Shown here piece after piece: positions 46,013 to 58,092 of a stretch of DNA of 64,000 nucleotides. The DNA is from Diphasiastrum complanatum (Eukaryota; Streptophyta; Lycopodiopsida; Lycopodiales; Lycopodiaceae). The notes under the pieces were generated by a model. It saw only the letters and a list, made by a program, of their open reading frames with translations. It was not told the origin of the DNA and ran no database searches. Positions within the stretch are counted from its first letter, which is position 1. Each line of letters begins with the position of its first letter. A program made the translations under genes and the position numbers. The stretch spans positions 42,090,597 to 42,154,596 of the forward strand of contig CM055099.1 of assembly GCA_029204225.1 (NCBI GenBank). The letters are read 5' to 3'.

Positions 46013-46830
46013 TTGTCTGCATTTGAATTTTACCTAGAACGTAAGAAACTCATGGCTCAAGTTATTGAGATGTCAGGTAATCAGAATAAGAAACTAGAAA
46101 CTAATCTAATTTATTGTGAGTGCAAATATTCCTTCAATACTAGTGATATATTCAAGTTGAAAGGCAGAATAAAAAATCAAGAAGTACTAGGTATTCTAGT
46201 GGCAATGGATCAACTCATAGTATTATTTATTCTCTGCTTGTGCATAAATTTAGCCTAGAAATATATCTAGCTTCAAGAGTAAACTTGGAGACTTTCGAAG
46301 TCAAAGTATTATAGCTCCCAATAGTGATTCAAAATTATAGAGAATTAGTTGATTTAGATTTAGCACAAATTGATGTAATTCTAGGCTATGAATGGTTGTT
46401 TAAAAAATCTCCTGATATCAATTTCAAGGAGCATGTGCTCTCATTCAAGAAAGGGAATAGAGTAGTTACTCTTTATGGAGATAGATATGTATATCCATTT
46501 GAGATGGATTCAATGATAGGTAACGAAAATTTTTGATATATAGTTCACAATATGAAAATTATTCTTTGTTTGCAATGCCCATTTTGGATTTCTTTGGAAT
46601 GTATCTAATAGTTGTGAATTTATAAATCTCTTAGTGGATTGCAAACTAAATAAGATCATAAATAAATTCCAAGATGTTTTTCTAGTTGAATTACCTCATG
46701 GTTTATATCACCTTCTACGTTAGTAGATCACAAAATTGAGTTTATTCCAAGCAATTGTCCTATCTCTAGATAACATATTGGTTTTCTCAAAAAGAAGACG
46801 TAGAGATTATTAATCAGATTGAAATTTATC
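46013..46830 (+). pseudogene. Ty3/gypsy protease/pre-RT remnant
   Basis: Decayed gypsy pol. The block VDLDLAQIDVILGYEWL (about 46350-46400) followed by FKKGNRVVTLYGDR matches the C-terminal side of the retropepsin and the linker to RT. Further right, NKFQDVFLVELPHGL and DHKIEFIPSNCPISR (about 46655-46770) correspond to the region just before RT. Stops and shifts are frequent and RT proper is absent. Order and orientation fit the LTR-like sequence at 13246-13966 once the copia array is removed. Confidence 0.65.
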
Positions 46831-47743
46831 TTAAGATGAGACACTCACAATTTTGAAGTGTTTCTCTTCTATTCTCTCTCTTCTTGAGAGCTAGCTCTCT
46901 CCTTTTCTTTCTACCATAGAGCAAGGGCTCTCTCTCACTCTTTGTATGTGTGTGGGACTTATCTTTTTCCTTGCTAAGTGTTTGGTTTGAGTGAGAAAGT
47001 GTGGATGATCATTAATAAATGCTTGTGTGCTCCTGTCTTGAAAATTGTCTAGGAAGATTGCTTGTACAATCAAGTGATAGTTTCTTGTACAATCACACCC
47101 ACCTTAGAAGATCAAACACTACAACATTTTGGAAGTTTTCCGACCCTATTACTAAGGGTTTTATGAAGAATTTGTTTTTTTTTTGAAAAAAGATCCCAAA
47201 CCTTGGTATATATCATGGTGTATACCTCGAAAAGAGATCCTTGATAATTACCTAGGTAATCGAGGCTTCTTCATTCATTTTTGCTTTGTTTATAGCATGT
47301 ATAAACTGAGTGATATATTGAGGGACCTCGATATATCCCTCTAAAAAGGCTGTTGGTGGAATATCTATTTTGAGGGATATACCAAGATATATCCCTTGGT
47401 ATATCCCTCTTAAATAGGTACCCTATTCCGAGGTGCATTCCGAGGTTGCGAAATGGGAAATCCATCCCAATCAATTTCCACTCCTCGTCTCATTGCCTAC
47501 CTCTTGTTGTTGCTTGAAATGATCTAGATTTAAAAAAAAAAAATTATTTCCAAACCATGGTATGGCCTAGATTTGCCAGCTCTCCCCACATCTCAGATCT
47601 CCGATTTGTGGTGGCTCATCATGGCGTGACATCCAGACTCGATCAAATTCCAAATCAGGGGAGGGGACTGGAAACTCTCTATACAACTGGTCAACGACAT
47701 AATTCTTTTTGTCATTACTTTGTTTGCGCCAATCCTTGAAATG
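46831..47743. other. Gene-less stretch with palindromes
   Basis: AT-rich, non-coding. Repeated GGTATATATC/GATATATCC words form several inverted repeats between 47190 and 47410, including a perfect 15-bp hairpin. Confidence 0.5.
47372..47409. repeat. Perfect 15-bp inverted repeat
   Basis: Arms GAGGGATATACCAAG (47372-47386) and CTTGGTATATCCCTC (47395-47409) with an 8-base loop. It could be the tip of a small inverted-repeat element; no flanking duplication was found. Confidence 0.75.
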
Positions 47744-48046
47744 TGTGAAAAAAGTGGACCTTGAATGGATCTAAGATCCCAAATGTTCTGGCTAAGATCT
47801 TTGCACAACAAGCTACAAAAGCTAGAAATGTCAAAACATTCTAATGCTATCTTTGATGCACAAGAACTTGAACAAGCATTCTAAGAACTCAAGAAACTAT
47901 TCAAAGGTACTGAGGGTGGCCAAAAGTAGCAGCATACCAGCCCTACAATAGCAGCCTACCACTTTTGAAAAGCACCTAAGATCATACACAAGAGCTTGAA
48001 GACGTTACACACAACAATGCTCACAGTGGAGGAAGAAAACAATGAT
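47744..48046 (-). mobile_element. Truncated copia 3' LTR, minus strand
   Basis: The reverse complement matches the R/U5 half of the array LTR (AGATCATTG, TTCTTCCTCCA, TTCAAGCT, GTATGATCTTAGGTGCTTT) and ends TTTTTTCACA. It is a diverged relative of the array family. The U3 part is missing where it meets pol at 48047. Confidence 0.8.
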
Positions 48047-49690
48047 CTATTCCAACGGCTTGCACACCCTCGGTCTCTTTGGTGGTGTCATAGCTAGAAG
48101 AAATACCCAATCAGAACAATGCTTAATTAACTCTAAGAGTCCCTCACACAATACAATGCTAGCTGGTGAAACGTGATAGCCAAGATTAGACCTCATCTTG
48201 ACAAATATATTCTTGAGCAATGGCTTGGTGAGAAGATCTGCAACACAATTTGAAGATTCAACATGCTCCAATAAGATCTCTCTCCCACCAACGTTTCCTC
48301 TTACAAAATGATGTGCTACCTTGATGTGTTTGCTCCTTGCATGAAACACAGATTGTTTGCAAGAGCCTAAGCCGAGATGTTATCATTTTTTATAATTGGA
48401 AGGTCTTCATCTCCATAACACTTTAGCTCCAAGAGTAGCCTTTTGTTCCATAAAACTTCCTTTGTTGTGGTTGTAAGAGATTTGTACTTAGCTTCACAGG
48501 ATGATAAGGATGTAGATGCTTGCTTCTTTGATAACCAAGAAACTAGATTCCCTCCAAGAAGAATTGTGTAAGCACTTGTAGATTTCCTATCCAACTTGTC
48601 TCCTACAAAATCTAAATATGAAAAAGCAACCAAAGTTAGATCTTCTCCTTTGTAGATCAATCCATACTCTAAGGTAGAAGATACATATCTCAAGATTCTT
48701 TTAGCCAACTTCCAATAATATGGATCCTGCATGTGTTGGCTTAGCTTATGCACACTAACTTGCTTAGATCAGGCCTTGAAGCATGTAAGTGAGCCAATAA
48801 GACTCCTATAAAGAGTGATGTCCTCGAAGGATCTTTCATCATCTTTTATAGGAGCTTTTACAATGCCTTTACAGTTTTCCATTTGGAATTTCTTAAGCAT
48901 GGAAAGTGCATATCTACTTTAACTTATGAAGGCATGATTTTTCCAAAAGTCAATTTCAAGGTTTAAAATGTAGTGAAGAGCTCCTAGATCTTGCATCTTA
49001 AATTCACTACCAAGTGCATGTTTGGTTTCTTCAACTAGCTCCTCATTATTTCCACTAAGAATGATATCATCTACATAGATGAGAAGAATAACTACAAAGT
49101 TATTTACAAACTTAATGTACAATGAAGGGTCATATTCACTAAGATGAAATCCGAGTGATATGAGAAAGGAGTTGAGCCTTGCATACCAAGACCTTGGTGT
49201 TTGTTTTAGTCCATAGAGACTTTTGAACAAAAGACAAACTTTTGATTCTTCACCTTCTTTCACAAATCCAAGTGGTTTCTCCATGTAAATCTCCTCCTCA
49301 AGGTAACCATTGAGAAAGGCATTAGAAACATCAAGCTGAAACATCCTCCATAACATGCAAGAGAAATGAGAATTCTTATAGTTACCATTTTTGCAATAGG
49401 TGCAAAAGTGTCTTCATAGTCAAGACCTTTGATTTGAGAGTAGCCTTTGGCACAAGGTATTGCTTTGAATTTATTGATGGATCCATCATTGTTGTACTTG
49501 ATCCTGAATACCCACTTACATCCAATGACATGCAATCTGTTTGGTGGTCCTACAAGCTCCCATGTGTTGTTTGACATCAAGGCTTCGAACTCAAGGGTCA
49601 TTGCTTCAACCCATTTCTCAGATTGAAGTGCTTCTTGGACATCTTTAGGCTCTTCATCTAATATGAAGAATGCATGAAAGTTTCACCTTC
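48047..49690 (-). pseudogene. Ty1/copia RT-RNase H remnant (decayed)
   Basis: Minus-strand fragments, right to left, are the RT start (WKWVFRIKYNN-like, 49601-49260), the RT core with QLDVSNAFLNG and LLIYVDDIILSG (49356-48919), RNase H with DFVGDKLDRKSTSAY and SWLSKKQ (48753-48367), and the tail MFHARSKHIKVAHHFV (48349-48047). RNase H has EAKY where the family has EAEY, losing an acidic residue. Frameshifts separate the pieces. It is related to, but clearly diverged from, the array elements, and shares an LTR relative at 47744-48046. Confidence 0.88.
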
Positions 49691-49799
49691 CACTTGCCTT
49701 CCTCCCTCATCATAAGTGAGCTTTCTTGGCTTGGATCTTTCTCTTGTGGATCTTCTTGGTGTAGGTGCTTGAAGTTGCTCCTCCTTAAGCCTCGGCCTC

Positions 49800-49804
49800 A
49801 CCAC
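49800..49804. other. Target-site duplication ACCAC, left
   Basis: Matches 50487-50491 on the other side of the solo LTR. Confidence 0.85.
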
Positions 49805-50486
49805 TGTAAAAATTACAGCAAATAAGGATCCTTAAACACTTGAAATGATGAGGGAAACAATAGATTATGATTTCATAAGATTAGCACAAGTTGAACCATC
49901 AAAATCCATCAAAAATCTATGCTTGAACCTCACTAAATGGCCCAAATCCTTGAAGAAGGCTTCACACGTGTGAAAGTACGGCCTCCCACAATCTGAGTAC
50001 TGTACACCAGACCTACATTCAATCCTATAATCATTAGTAATCACAAGTAATCAAACAATTATGAACATAGAGAGCAATTGCACCATTATGAGAGAAAAAT
50101 CATGAAATTGCTTGATTGATTTTGGTGAGATATCATCACCTATATATACATGATCCATCACGGTTTTGGGCAGGTATGAGTAGCCCTAAACCTATCCCTA
50201 ATTCTAATTTTGGTGGATCTTTCATCCCTACCAAGTTAGGGTTGGAATCTTGGAGATCCCTCAACAATGCAAAAATTACCAAAAATAGCTCCTATTTTTT
50301 CTCCCTTGTATCTAAGCATAATTTGGACTCATTCAAAAGGTTCTAACACTTAGGTCTACTTGAGAACATCCTTATGAATGGAATCCTATGCTATTTGGCA
50401 CGTGTGACAAGCCACATCATGACCATCTAACTATTTACAAGTCATATGACCAAAACTAGTCAAGCTAGAATTGTGAATTTTTAACA
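49805..50486 (-). mobile_element. Solo LTR (682 bp), minus strand
   Basis: TGTTAAAAATTCACA...TGTAATTTTTACA on the minus strand, flanked by perfect 5-bp ACCAC duplications, with no internal region. It carries a TGTATATATA promoter box at 50150-50141 and the same 14-bp palindrome TTCACACGTGTGAA (49961-49974) found in the array LTRs. It arose by LTR-LTR recombination of a once complete element of a different family from the array. It inserted at the right end of the decayed copia. Confidence 0.88.
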
Positions 50487-53428
50487 ACCACTTCTTTGAG
50501 CAGTATCAAGATTTGTTGAAGGTTCCCTCCACCAGAGGATCTGTTTACTAGGGTACTTTTGCTTGCTTCTTCTTCTACCTATCAACAGAGATGGTGGGCT
50601 CTTGCTTACAAATGTTCTTTCTTGTTTAAAGCCCAAAATCAGGCAGAAGGGACAGATTATCTTTGTAGTATTGTGTCCTGCCTGTCAGAGGACAACCAGA
50701 TGGGTCTCTCTTGATAGAAACATAAAGCTCTAAGCAGTCCGCATCAAAAATACACTCATTATTACAGAGATCAAGTTTGAAAGTTGAAGAAATTCTATTT
50801 TAATCATAGTCTAAAATCTATCCACAATTTCTTGCAAATAATAGTGCCTCTTGGTACAAATATTCTCAAAATATTCAAATATTCTAAAATACAACAATTC
50901 AAACAACCAAAATTTCTAAGAGATCTAGGAGATTCATTAAGTCTCAGACAACTATAACTCAATCCTAAGTACTGTAGTTACTCTAATGAGTTAATAGTCC
51001 TATTTCTAACATATTATGCAAGAAATCAATAATCCATTTGAATCTCATTAGATTAATATGTCTCTTACAAATTCGGAGATCTAGATTGAACCTCATACAC
51101 AAGCACTTATAGACTACAATTTTGTAAATCAGAGAAATTCGATACTGTAGTGGAATTGAAGAGTAGGTGAATAAAGATCGGAAGCATAACAGTTATCAAC
51201 AAACATTCAAGATGAAAAACCAATTTAGAAATAGCAATAGAACATTCATGTAGACATAATTTTGCACTCTAATTAATTGCAAAATGAGTACAATAGTTTG
51301 AAGTTGGCTACAAAATAAAAGGGCGCTCAATTTCAGCAAAGATGCTAATGGCTAGAAATAAAAAACTCATCTCTACTCTCATCATCAATCGAGTGAACAT
51401 GTCTACAACACTATGATTATGGATCCACAAGAAAGTACGAGTGCAAGATTTGACAAGCGATCCCTAATTCACACTGATTCTACATCCGCCTAATTGATAT
51501 CTGAAAACTCGTTGGAAAAGTTTTCTACACATCTTTCCACAATTGGCCTATCATCCTAGATTTTGCGAACCTTCATACTTTTGGTAGTTTTTTATTTTTT
51601 GAATGAATGTAAACAACAATTTTCAAGATGCTCATTAACAAATCGGATTGCTCTTTGAGCATGAATTCCAACACTCTCTCTTTAAGTGAATCCTGAAAAT
51701 TTTAAATTTTCAAGTTTAACATATTGTTAAATCTGAGATGCATCACTTGCAAGATATGAGGATATTTCATGCACAAATGTAGAATGTTAATTTAACTATG
51801 AAGCACAAAGCTTCAAACATGTCAATGAAGGGACATGTGGGGTTTGAGCATGCATTAGCATGGCAAAATTTCCCTCTTATCCTACTCACCCTATTGTCCT
51901 TGACACGACCTAAAATCTATATATATTTTCATTACTCCATCCACCTTTGAACCATGCATATATGTAAAGGAAAAAACAAAATCATTAAAGCTTTCACATT
52001 TTTAGAAATTTAAGCATAGGTATGTATACATTTCATGCACGTGTGCAAAAAAGTAGGGCTTTTCCGTAACGAGACTCTTGGCAAATGTGATTACTTAATT
52101 TTTTTATCCATACAAAAAGTTGGGCATGATTTAAGATTCACGAATGGCACATTTCAAGTGTATTTAGTTCCTCAACATCATGCTTGTGATTATTGGAATT
52201 GGCATTTTGTAACTGTTAGCAACCATGAATTGATTGCATGGTCTTGTTGCAATCAGAACAAATGATCTCCTAAGACTTGGTGATTGCACAAAGATCAAGC
52301 ATAGATTGATAATCAAGATCTATTTTTAAAAACTAAGGCAAGAGCACTTGATTACATGCATATATCAATCAAACAAGTACATACACACGTGTGGAGATTT
52401 GTACTTGAAAAAACTAAGTATGGAAAAAAGCCTTGCTTTCGAATACAGAGAGAAACCAATTATCAAGCCTCGGGTAGAGAGAGAATCCAATATGACACAA
52501 AAATATAGAAATCTCATTAACTCCAAAAAACTCGAGTACAAATGAACTAATCATGTCTTCTAATAGGATTTCGAGGTAGAGGATGCTTGATTCTCATTGG
52601 ACCCCTTTTTTTCCTCCTCTAGATGTGATTGGTTGAGTGACTTATGTGTCCTCAAATTTGATTGGCCCAAATTGATGGATATCTCTCTTTTGATTGGTCA
52701 CTAATGTCATGCCAACACATAGGAATGAATCACACATCCAACCTAATCATGACACTTGTAGCAAGCCTAACTAGCTCGAGCCACATCACAAGTTACTTTT
52801 GGCCTAATCATGGAATTACAAGTGTACTTCCTTGAGTTGCCTCCTAAGCCAAAATTGGCCCTATCACCTACTCACACATAGATGGACATAGGAAAATTTA
52901 TCAAACCCCTAGACTCAACATAGATGACTTTTTCCATTTTTCACAAGTGTGTTTGATCATCAATTGTCGTAACTCTAGGAATAGAGAAGAAGATATTTGT
53001 GCTCCACATGGAACATATTCTCTACTTCATTTATTTCAGCTAGATTCATTGGTTGAATACAAGTCGGTCCATCATAAACTTCCTATGATTCTGGAACACT
53101 TTTTTCAGGTTTTTGATAAGCTTTTGGCAACATGATTGCCACATCATTAAAGGTACATATTTTGAATTGTTCTGGCATGTCATGTTGTACCTGATCTTCT
53201 TTTTCTTGTTCCAATGAGTTGATCTTGGTATAACTCTTTGATTCCTAACCATTGGAGATTTTGATTTCAATGATTTGTGACTCAAGTTCATGGTTTTTAA
53301 GATCTTGATCCATCATATAACATCGACCTAGATTGAAGGTAGGGCAAGGGTGAGCAATGAGAATGCCACTTCTAGGTTTCCTCATGTGTGATGATATCAA
53401 GCAGGCATGCATGTTGTGCACGTGCATG

Positions 53429-53460
<32 letters not shown>

Positions 53461-53855
53461 TCCACATCCACATCCACATCGTAAGCTACTAGGCTTGTTT
53501 TGCACTCAAGGAGCATATGACCAGGTTTTAGCTAAGGTGTAGGCTGGCATGAAATCTACAAATTAACAAACTTTGAGCATCTTGTGTAGTACAATAGTTT
53601 TTGCCTAAAGCATAAAGCCTACAGTAATAAGCCTCATGGCCTAATGGAATGGAGTGTAGAACCTTCGATCCTGAGAAAGCTTATTGCATTTGATCGGCAG
53701 CATCAGAGTTTACGTTTAGTTGAGAGGAATGTTTTTCGCAATACAATCAGATATCTGCCTTACGAATCTCTAAATCCTAGTGCTTTACTATCCTTTCATT
53801 CCCTTTCATTCTGCAGCAGATAGATCCAGTTGCTCGGCTAGAAAAAAACTGTAAG
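50487..53855. other. Intergenic region upstream of P450
   Basis: AT-rich with no convincing gene. About 50620-50760 resembles the U5 end of the gypsy LTR at 12231-12340 (CAGAAGGGACAGATT and GTCCTGCCTGTCAGAGGACA). The last few hundred bases should contain the P450 promoter, but no clear TATA box could be assigned. Confidence 0.5.
53430..53480. repeat. (CA)n microsatellite with (CCACAT)n tail
   Basis: About 15 CA units, followed by a few CCACAT repeats, roughly 380 bases upstream of the P450 start codon. Confidence 0.85.
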
Positions 53856-54959
53856 ATGCTTCTGTACTGTTTGGCAGTAGTACTGGGAGCATTACTTTTG
53901 GTGACTGTGTCAAAGCTTGTGAGAAATCTTTGGTGGAGGCCATTATGTGTAAGGAGCGTTCTGGAGGCACAGGGAGTGAAAGGGCCACCACCCAAACTGC
54001 TCGTTGGAAATCAGCCTGCTGTGAAACAAATGCTCCAAGAAGTCAGCTCCACTCCACTCAGATCAATATCGCATGACATTGTGCCTTGGATTTTGCCGCA
54101 TTATGAAAGATGGTCTAAAATCTATGGTAAGGCTCACTGGACATGTCCCTTTTTTCCTTAGGATTCTTCTGTTCAACTTGTATGATCACGAAATGTTTTC
54201 ATTGTTGATTTGTGTTTTGTATATCGATTGTAGGAGAAACGTTCTTGTTTTGGTGGGGTATGGAGCCAAGATTGACGATCTCTGACCCTGACCTGATAAA
54301 GGAGATCCTCTCCATCAAGTTTGGGCATTTTCCAAAGCTACCAATGACTTCTGCTTCTAAGGACTTGTTTGGAGATGGCTTAGTCACGTCCAACGGAGAG
54401 AGGTGGGCACAGGAAAGACGACTCCTCAACCAAGCGTTCCATGCTGAAAGACTAAAGGTTTCCTGTCATATTATCTCGTAAATAACTATTGTAAAGGCTT
54501 GATCTATGTTCTTTGGATATAAGATTAAACGCCTATAGTTTGAGGCTTGAGCTGCTTGAGTGCAGGATATGGCTGAGACAATGACATCTCTTACTGTGAA
54601 GATGCTGAACGCATGGAAAAACATGCTCGGAGATGCCCAAAGCTCTATCGGAGTTGAAATTGAAATTCAGAAACAGTACACCAATTTGACTGCTGACATA
54701 ATTGCTCACACAGCTTTCGGCACTAGCTATGAAGTTGGAAAGGTTGTCTTCAGTTTGCAATACGAACAGTCAAGATTTTCTCAAGAAGCTAACCGCTCCT
54801 TACGTTGGCCAGGCCAAAGGTTTTAATCCGATATCGCTCTTGTCATTATTGTCGCTAGCTGCAAAAGCTTCCGTATGAAACAAATTATCCCGTAGGGTGG
54901 CCAGGAGAAGATCCACTTTCTGTGTGTTCTTATTGTCGATCTGTGTGTGAGTGTGCGTG

Positions 54960-55032
<73 letters not shown>

Positions 55033-56097
55033 TCATATTCACATGTGAGAAGCTGAATATTTGATCGAAACCAAACAGCTTTCTTCCAACAGCGAAGAAT
55101 CGTTACCGTTGGAAGATTAGAAAACGGATCGAAGAAAAACTGCACCAAATGATTCAAATACGGCTGGAAAAGGATTACAAGACCGGAGAGAATGCGCAGG
55201 ACCTACTTGGGCTGATGGTTTCTGCATACAGAGGTTTACAGCAAGGCAACAGTCAAAGGCATCTCAGAATGAGCACTCAGAACATCGTAGACCAGTGTAA
55301 AACATTCTTCTTCGCTGGGCATGAGACAACTGCAGCGCTACTGACATGGACAACACTGCTACTTGCTATCAACCCCGAATGGCAAGAGCGGCTACGCACA
55401 GAAATCTTTGCAGTCTGCGGATCTAAACCTCCCAACTCAGACATGCTCAACAGCCTTAAACTCGTAGTACACTAATCCTTTGTACTCTGATCTCTGAAGT
55501 ACATGTTTCTTCTTTCTTGTTAAATTAAGAAATATTGTCTACTGACTTCTCCAGTATCTTTTAGTCCGGCTAGCTGCTGTATTATGTTTTCTTGCTGTCT
55601 TATGTTTTCTTCAAATTAGTCGCGAATGAGTGTAGCTAACTATTGCACTCACTGCTTCCTATGTACAGGTTGCTATGGTGCTGTATGAGGCATTACGCTT
55701 GTATCCAGCAGCAACAACGCTTCTGAGGTGCACATGCACAGATCTGAAGCTGGGAAAGCTGCTCATACCCAAAGGGACCACTCTCTTCCTGCCCGTTGTA
55801 GCGGTGCTCCACAGCAAAGAAATGTGGGGTGAGGATGCAAACGAGTTCAAGCCAGAGAGGTTCTGCGACGGCATAGCCAACGCAGTCAAGAATCAGTCGG
55901 CATATCTGCCTTTCTCGCTAGGACCACGCAATTGCATAGGTCAAGGATTTGCTCTCATGGAAGCAAAGATTGTGCTTGCTCTTCTCTTGCAAAGCTTCCG
56001 TTTTGAATTGTCTCCTAGCTATGTGCATGCACCTAGTCAGGTGGGTATCGTCAAGCCACTTTATGGCATGCAAATACTTCTACAACCATACCCTTGA
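53856..56097 (+). CDS. Cytochrome P450, CYP72 clan, 5 exons (~520 aa)
   Basis: A heme-thiolate monooxygenase, expected on the ER membrane. Proposed exons are 53856-54126, 54234-54457, 54566-54819, 55079-55463 and 55669-56097. All introns are GT-AG and phases join to an open 520-codon frame of usual P450 length. An N-terminal hydrophobic anchor is followed by RNLWWRP, then HDIVPWILPHYERWSKIYG. The I-helix reads FFFAGHETTAALLTW, the K-helix EALR, then FKPERF and the heme loop FSLGPRNCIGQG with the Cys ligand. The text resembles CYP709/CYP735-type members, a group that includes cytokinin and other hormone or lipid hydroxylases, but the substrate cannot be told. The exon 3/4 join (AG|C, giving SFLPT where relatives have RFLPT) is the least certain. 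It is the only clearly functional non-transposon gene here. Confidence 0.9.
54963..55027. repeat. (GA)n microsatellite in P450 intron 3
   Basis: About 32 GA units inside the 259-bp intron 54820-55078, preceded by GT-rich sequence. Likely length-polymorphic; it does not touch the splice sites. Confidence 0.93.
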
Positions 56098-56828
56098 TGT
56101 TTCTTGTACAATTGTATATCACATTTCTTGTGAGGGTCACATTCTTCTTGGTATGTTGGAGGAGATTTGCTAAGTGTTATTTAGATTGATCTTGCACACT
56201 CCACAAGTCATGATTTTTGTCCTCTTGATCAAAACCATGTGATAGTGAGTTTGTTATTACGGAAACCCAAAAACACTTAATGTATAAGATTCATTCAATA
56301 GGGTTGCCTCAGTTGGTTACCTTGGCATCCAAAGTTTATTTGGTCCCAAAGTTTTAGCCCCCCTTGTAAACCAAGATGCATATAGATCAAGATTCTTGGT
56401 GAAAATCAACATCATACTCTATTGGATTGAGAGGTTCCCACCAAACATGTAGACAATCAAATGGCCTCAAGAAATCACCACTAGATCCATGCATAAGCAA
56501 GCCAATCTAGCACGCCCTTGCTTACCACTATCATTCACATAACCACCATCACAAGCACAAACATACTCAAGATCCTACCCCCATCTAAGTCTCATACCAA
56601 AGATGGAGATCCTCACAAGAGTTAGCTAACAACGAAAAATGCTCTGTACACTCTAGCCTCCACACCAGTGAATAGAAACAAGCACACCACAAGAAAACAC
56701 CCTTCCTTTGGGTGCCTCTCCCTCTCTTATAGATTGGAAATGACACCCTTCAAGCACTGTGTTTCTATAGCTCCAATTTTACAAATTGTCGATCCTAGCC
56801 AACCCTTGTGGTGGATGTAGATGCTAGT
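56098..56828. other. Downstream of P450, gene-less
   Basis: Presumed 3' UTR followed by intergenic DNA. No gene or element boundary recognised. Confidence 0.5.
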
Positions 56829-57192
56829 TGTTACATACCTATGTAACTAGCAGTACTTCAGTGACCCCTATGTGCTCATTTAGTATCTCGGGGACTAAAT
56901 GGCGTTTCACCCTTGGATAAGGGTAGGTGCATTTGGATTAAGGTATGTAAGTCCTTGGGCATGGAGGTGTCTATGCCTTGGATGGAGGTATGAAACCTTG
57001 TGAGGTGTTAGGACATCACCATGGGTATTGGTCATTTTCCTAACCTTGGGCCTCAACCTTAAGCCATCTTCACATAATTGGCCTTGGGCCAAAGTTTGCC
57101 AACACATATGGGTCATTGGGACCTAGTAGGAAGGCACACCTACTATGGACCCTTGATGTCCCCAGAGCATCCAAGATCACCACTTTTCAACA
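56829..57192 (+). mobile_element. Possible copia 5' LTR (364 bp)
   Basis: Begins TGTTACATACC and ends TTTTCAACA, directly followed by a primer-binding site. The right end is well supported by that site. The left end is a guess from the TGTT/AACA pairing, and no clear TATA box is seen. Confidence 0.45.
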
Positions 57193-57204
57193 TGGTATCA
57201 AAGC
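57193..57204 (+). other. Copia primer-binding site
   Basis: TGGTATCAAAGC, one mismatch from the initiator tRNA-Met complement, after CAACA. Confidence 0.75.
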
Positions 57205-57436
57205 TCTAGTATATAATATCATAGCGTACATTCATGATATCAGAGCAATATGTTATATCTTGAGGGCTCTAGTACTTGATATCTTTCACGATATCAAATC
57301 GATATCATTTGATACTTCACAATATCATATTCTTTAATTTGTAATATTAAATTTCAGTATCAGATAGTTGCTTTCCAATTGTAGCACAGTATCTCTCTCT
57401 TAACGTCATCAATATATCGACAGACTAAAGTTTCAA

Positions 57437-58092
57437 ATGGATTCTCAGAGTGAAGCCAGTCTTATTACAGACAAGCTAAATGGATCCAATTACTACTTGT
57501 AAGCCATTTTGGAATCAAGCCTTGTTGTGTGCTAATTTCTTGTGCAATAGGTGGCCGAGTGTTATTTTGGATGGAAGGACACCTTTTGAGATGTTATTCA
57601 AGAGGAGGCCGAGTGTCAACTTTCTTAAAACTTTTGGATGCACATGCTATGTCAACATAACTGATGATAGGACCAAGGAGGATCTATCTTCAAAGAAAGG
57701 TATATTTGTTGGATATAATGAGGTGAGTAAATCCTACAAGGTTTACATTCCTACTACTAACAAAGTGATTGTTGGTAGAGATGTCATTTTTTTATTAGGG
57801 AAACATTCCAAAAGTATTTTCAAGTATTATTGATGATGATGTAGATGGATCTAACATTCTTGATGATGATGTTATGAATCCTACTTTGGACGGTGATGAT
57901 GAAGGACCTTCATCTAGTCAAAAGCCAAGGAGGACATCAAGCCAAAGGCAACCACCTTCAAGTCTCACTTATGATAAAAAGGGTAAGCAAGTAGTTGTTG
58001 GAACTAACTATGCTTTCAGGCTTCAATCACTTCTTGCCTTCCCAAATGTGGTTCAGACTGAACGCCCCAGATTTGATAAGAAAAAGGCCTAA
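57437..58092 (+). pseudogene. Copia remnant: gag start fused to integrase tail
   Basis: A Gag start (MDSQSEASLITDKLNGSNYY) runs only 21 codons. It then joins, near 57497 and out of frame, the C-terminal part of integrase (FWNQALLCANFLCNRW, then FGCTCYVNITDDRTKEDLSSKKGIFVGY). Roughly 1.8 kb is missing relative to an intact copia. After another shift near 57800 a linker resembling the array element (SSLTYDKKGKQVV) reads to about 58020, and RT is absent. It is a different lineage from the array, judged by divergence. Confidence 0.85.

Noticed and set aside
53630-53690. tRNA-like A-box and B-box words upstream of the P450
   Set aside because: TGGCCTAATGG and TTCGATCC are too close together and no cloverleaf can be drawn.
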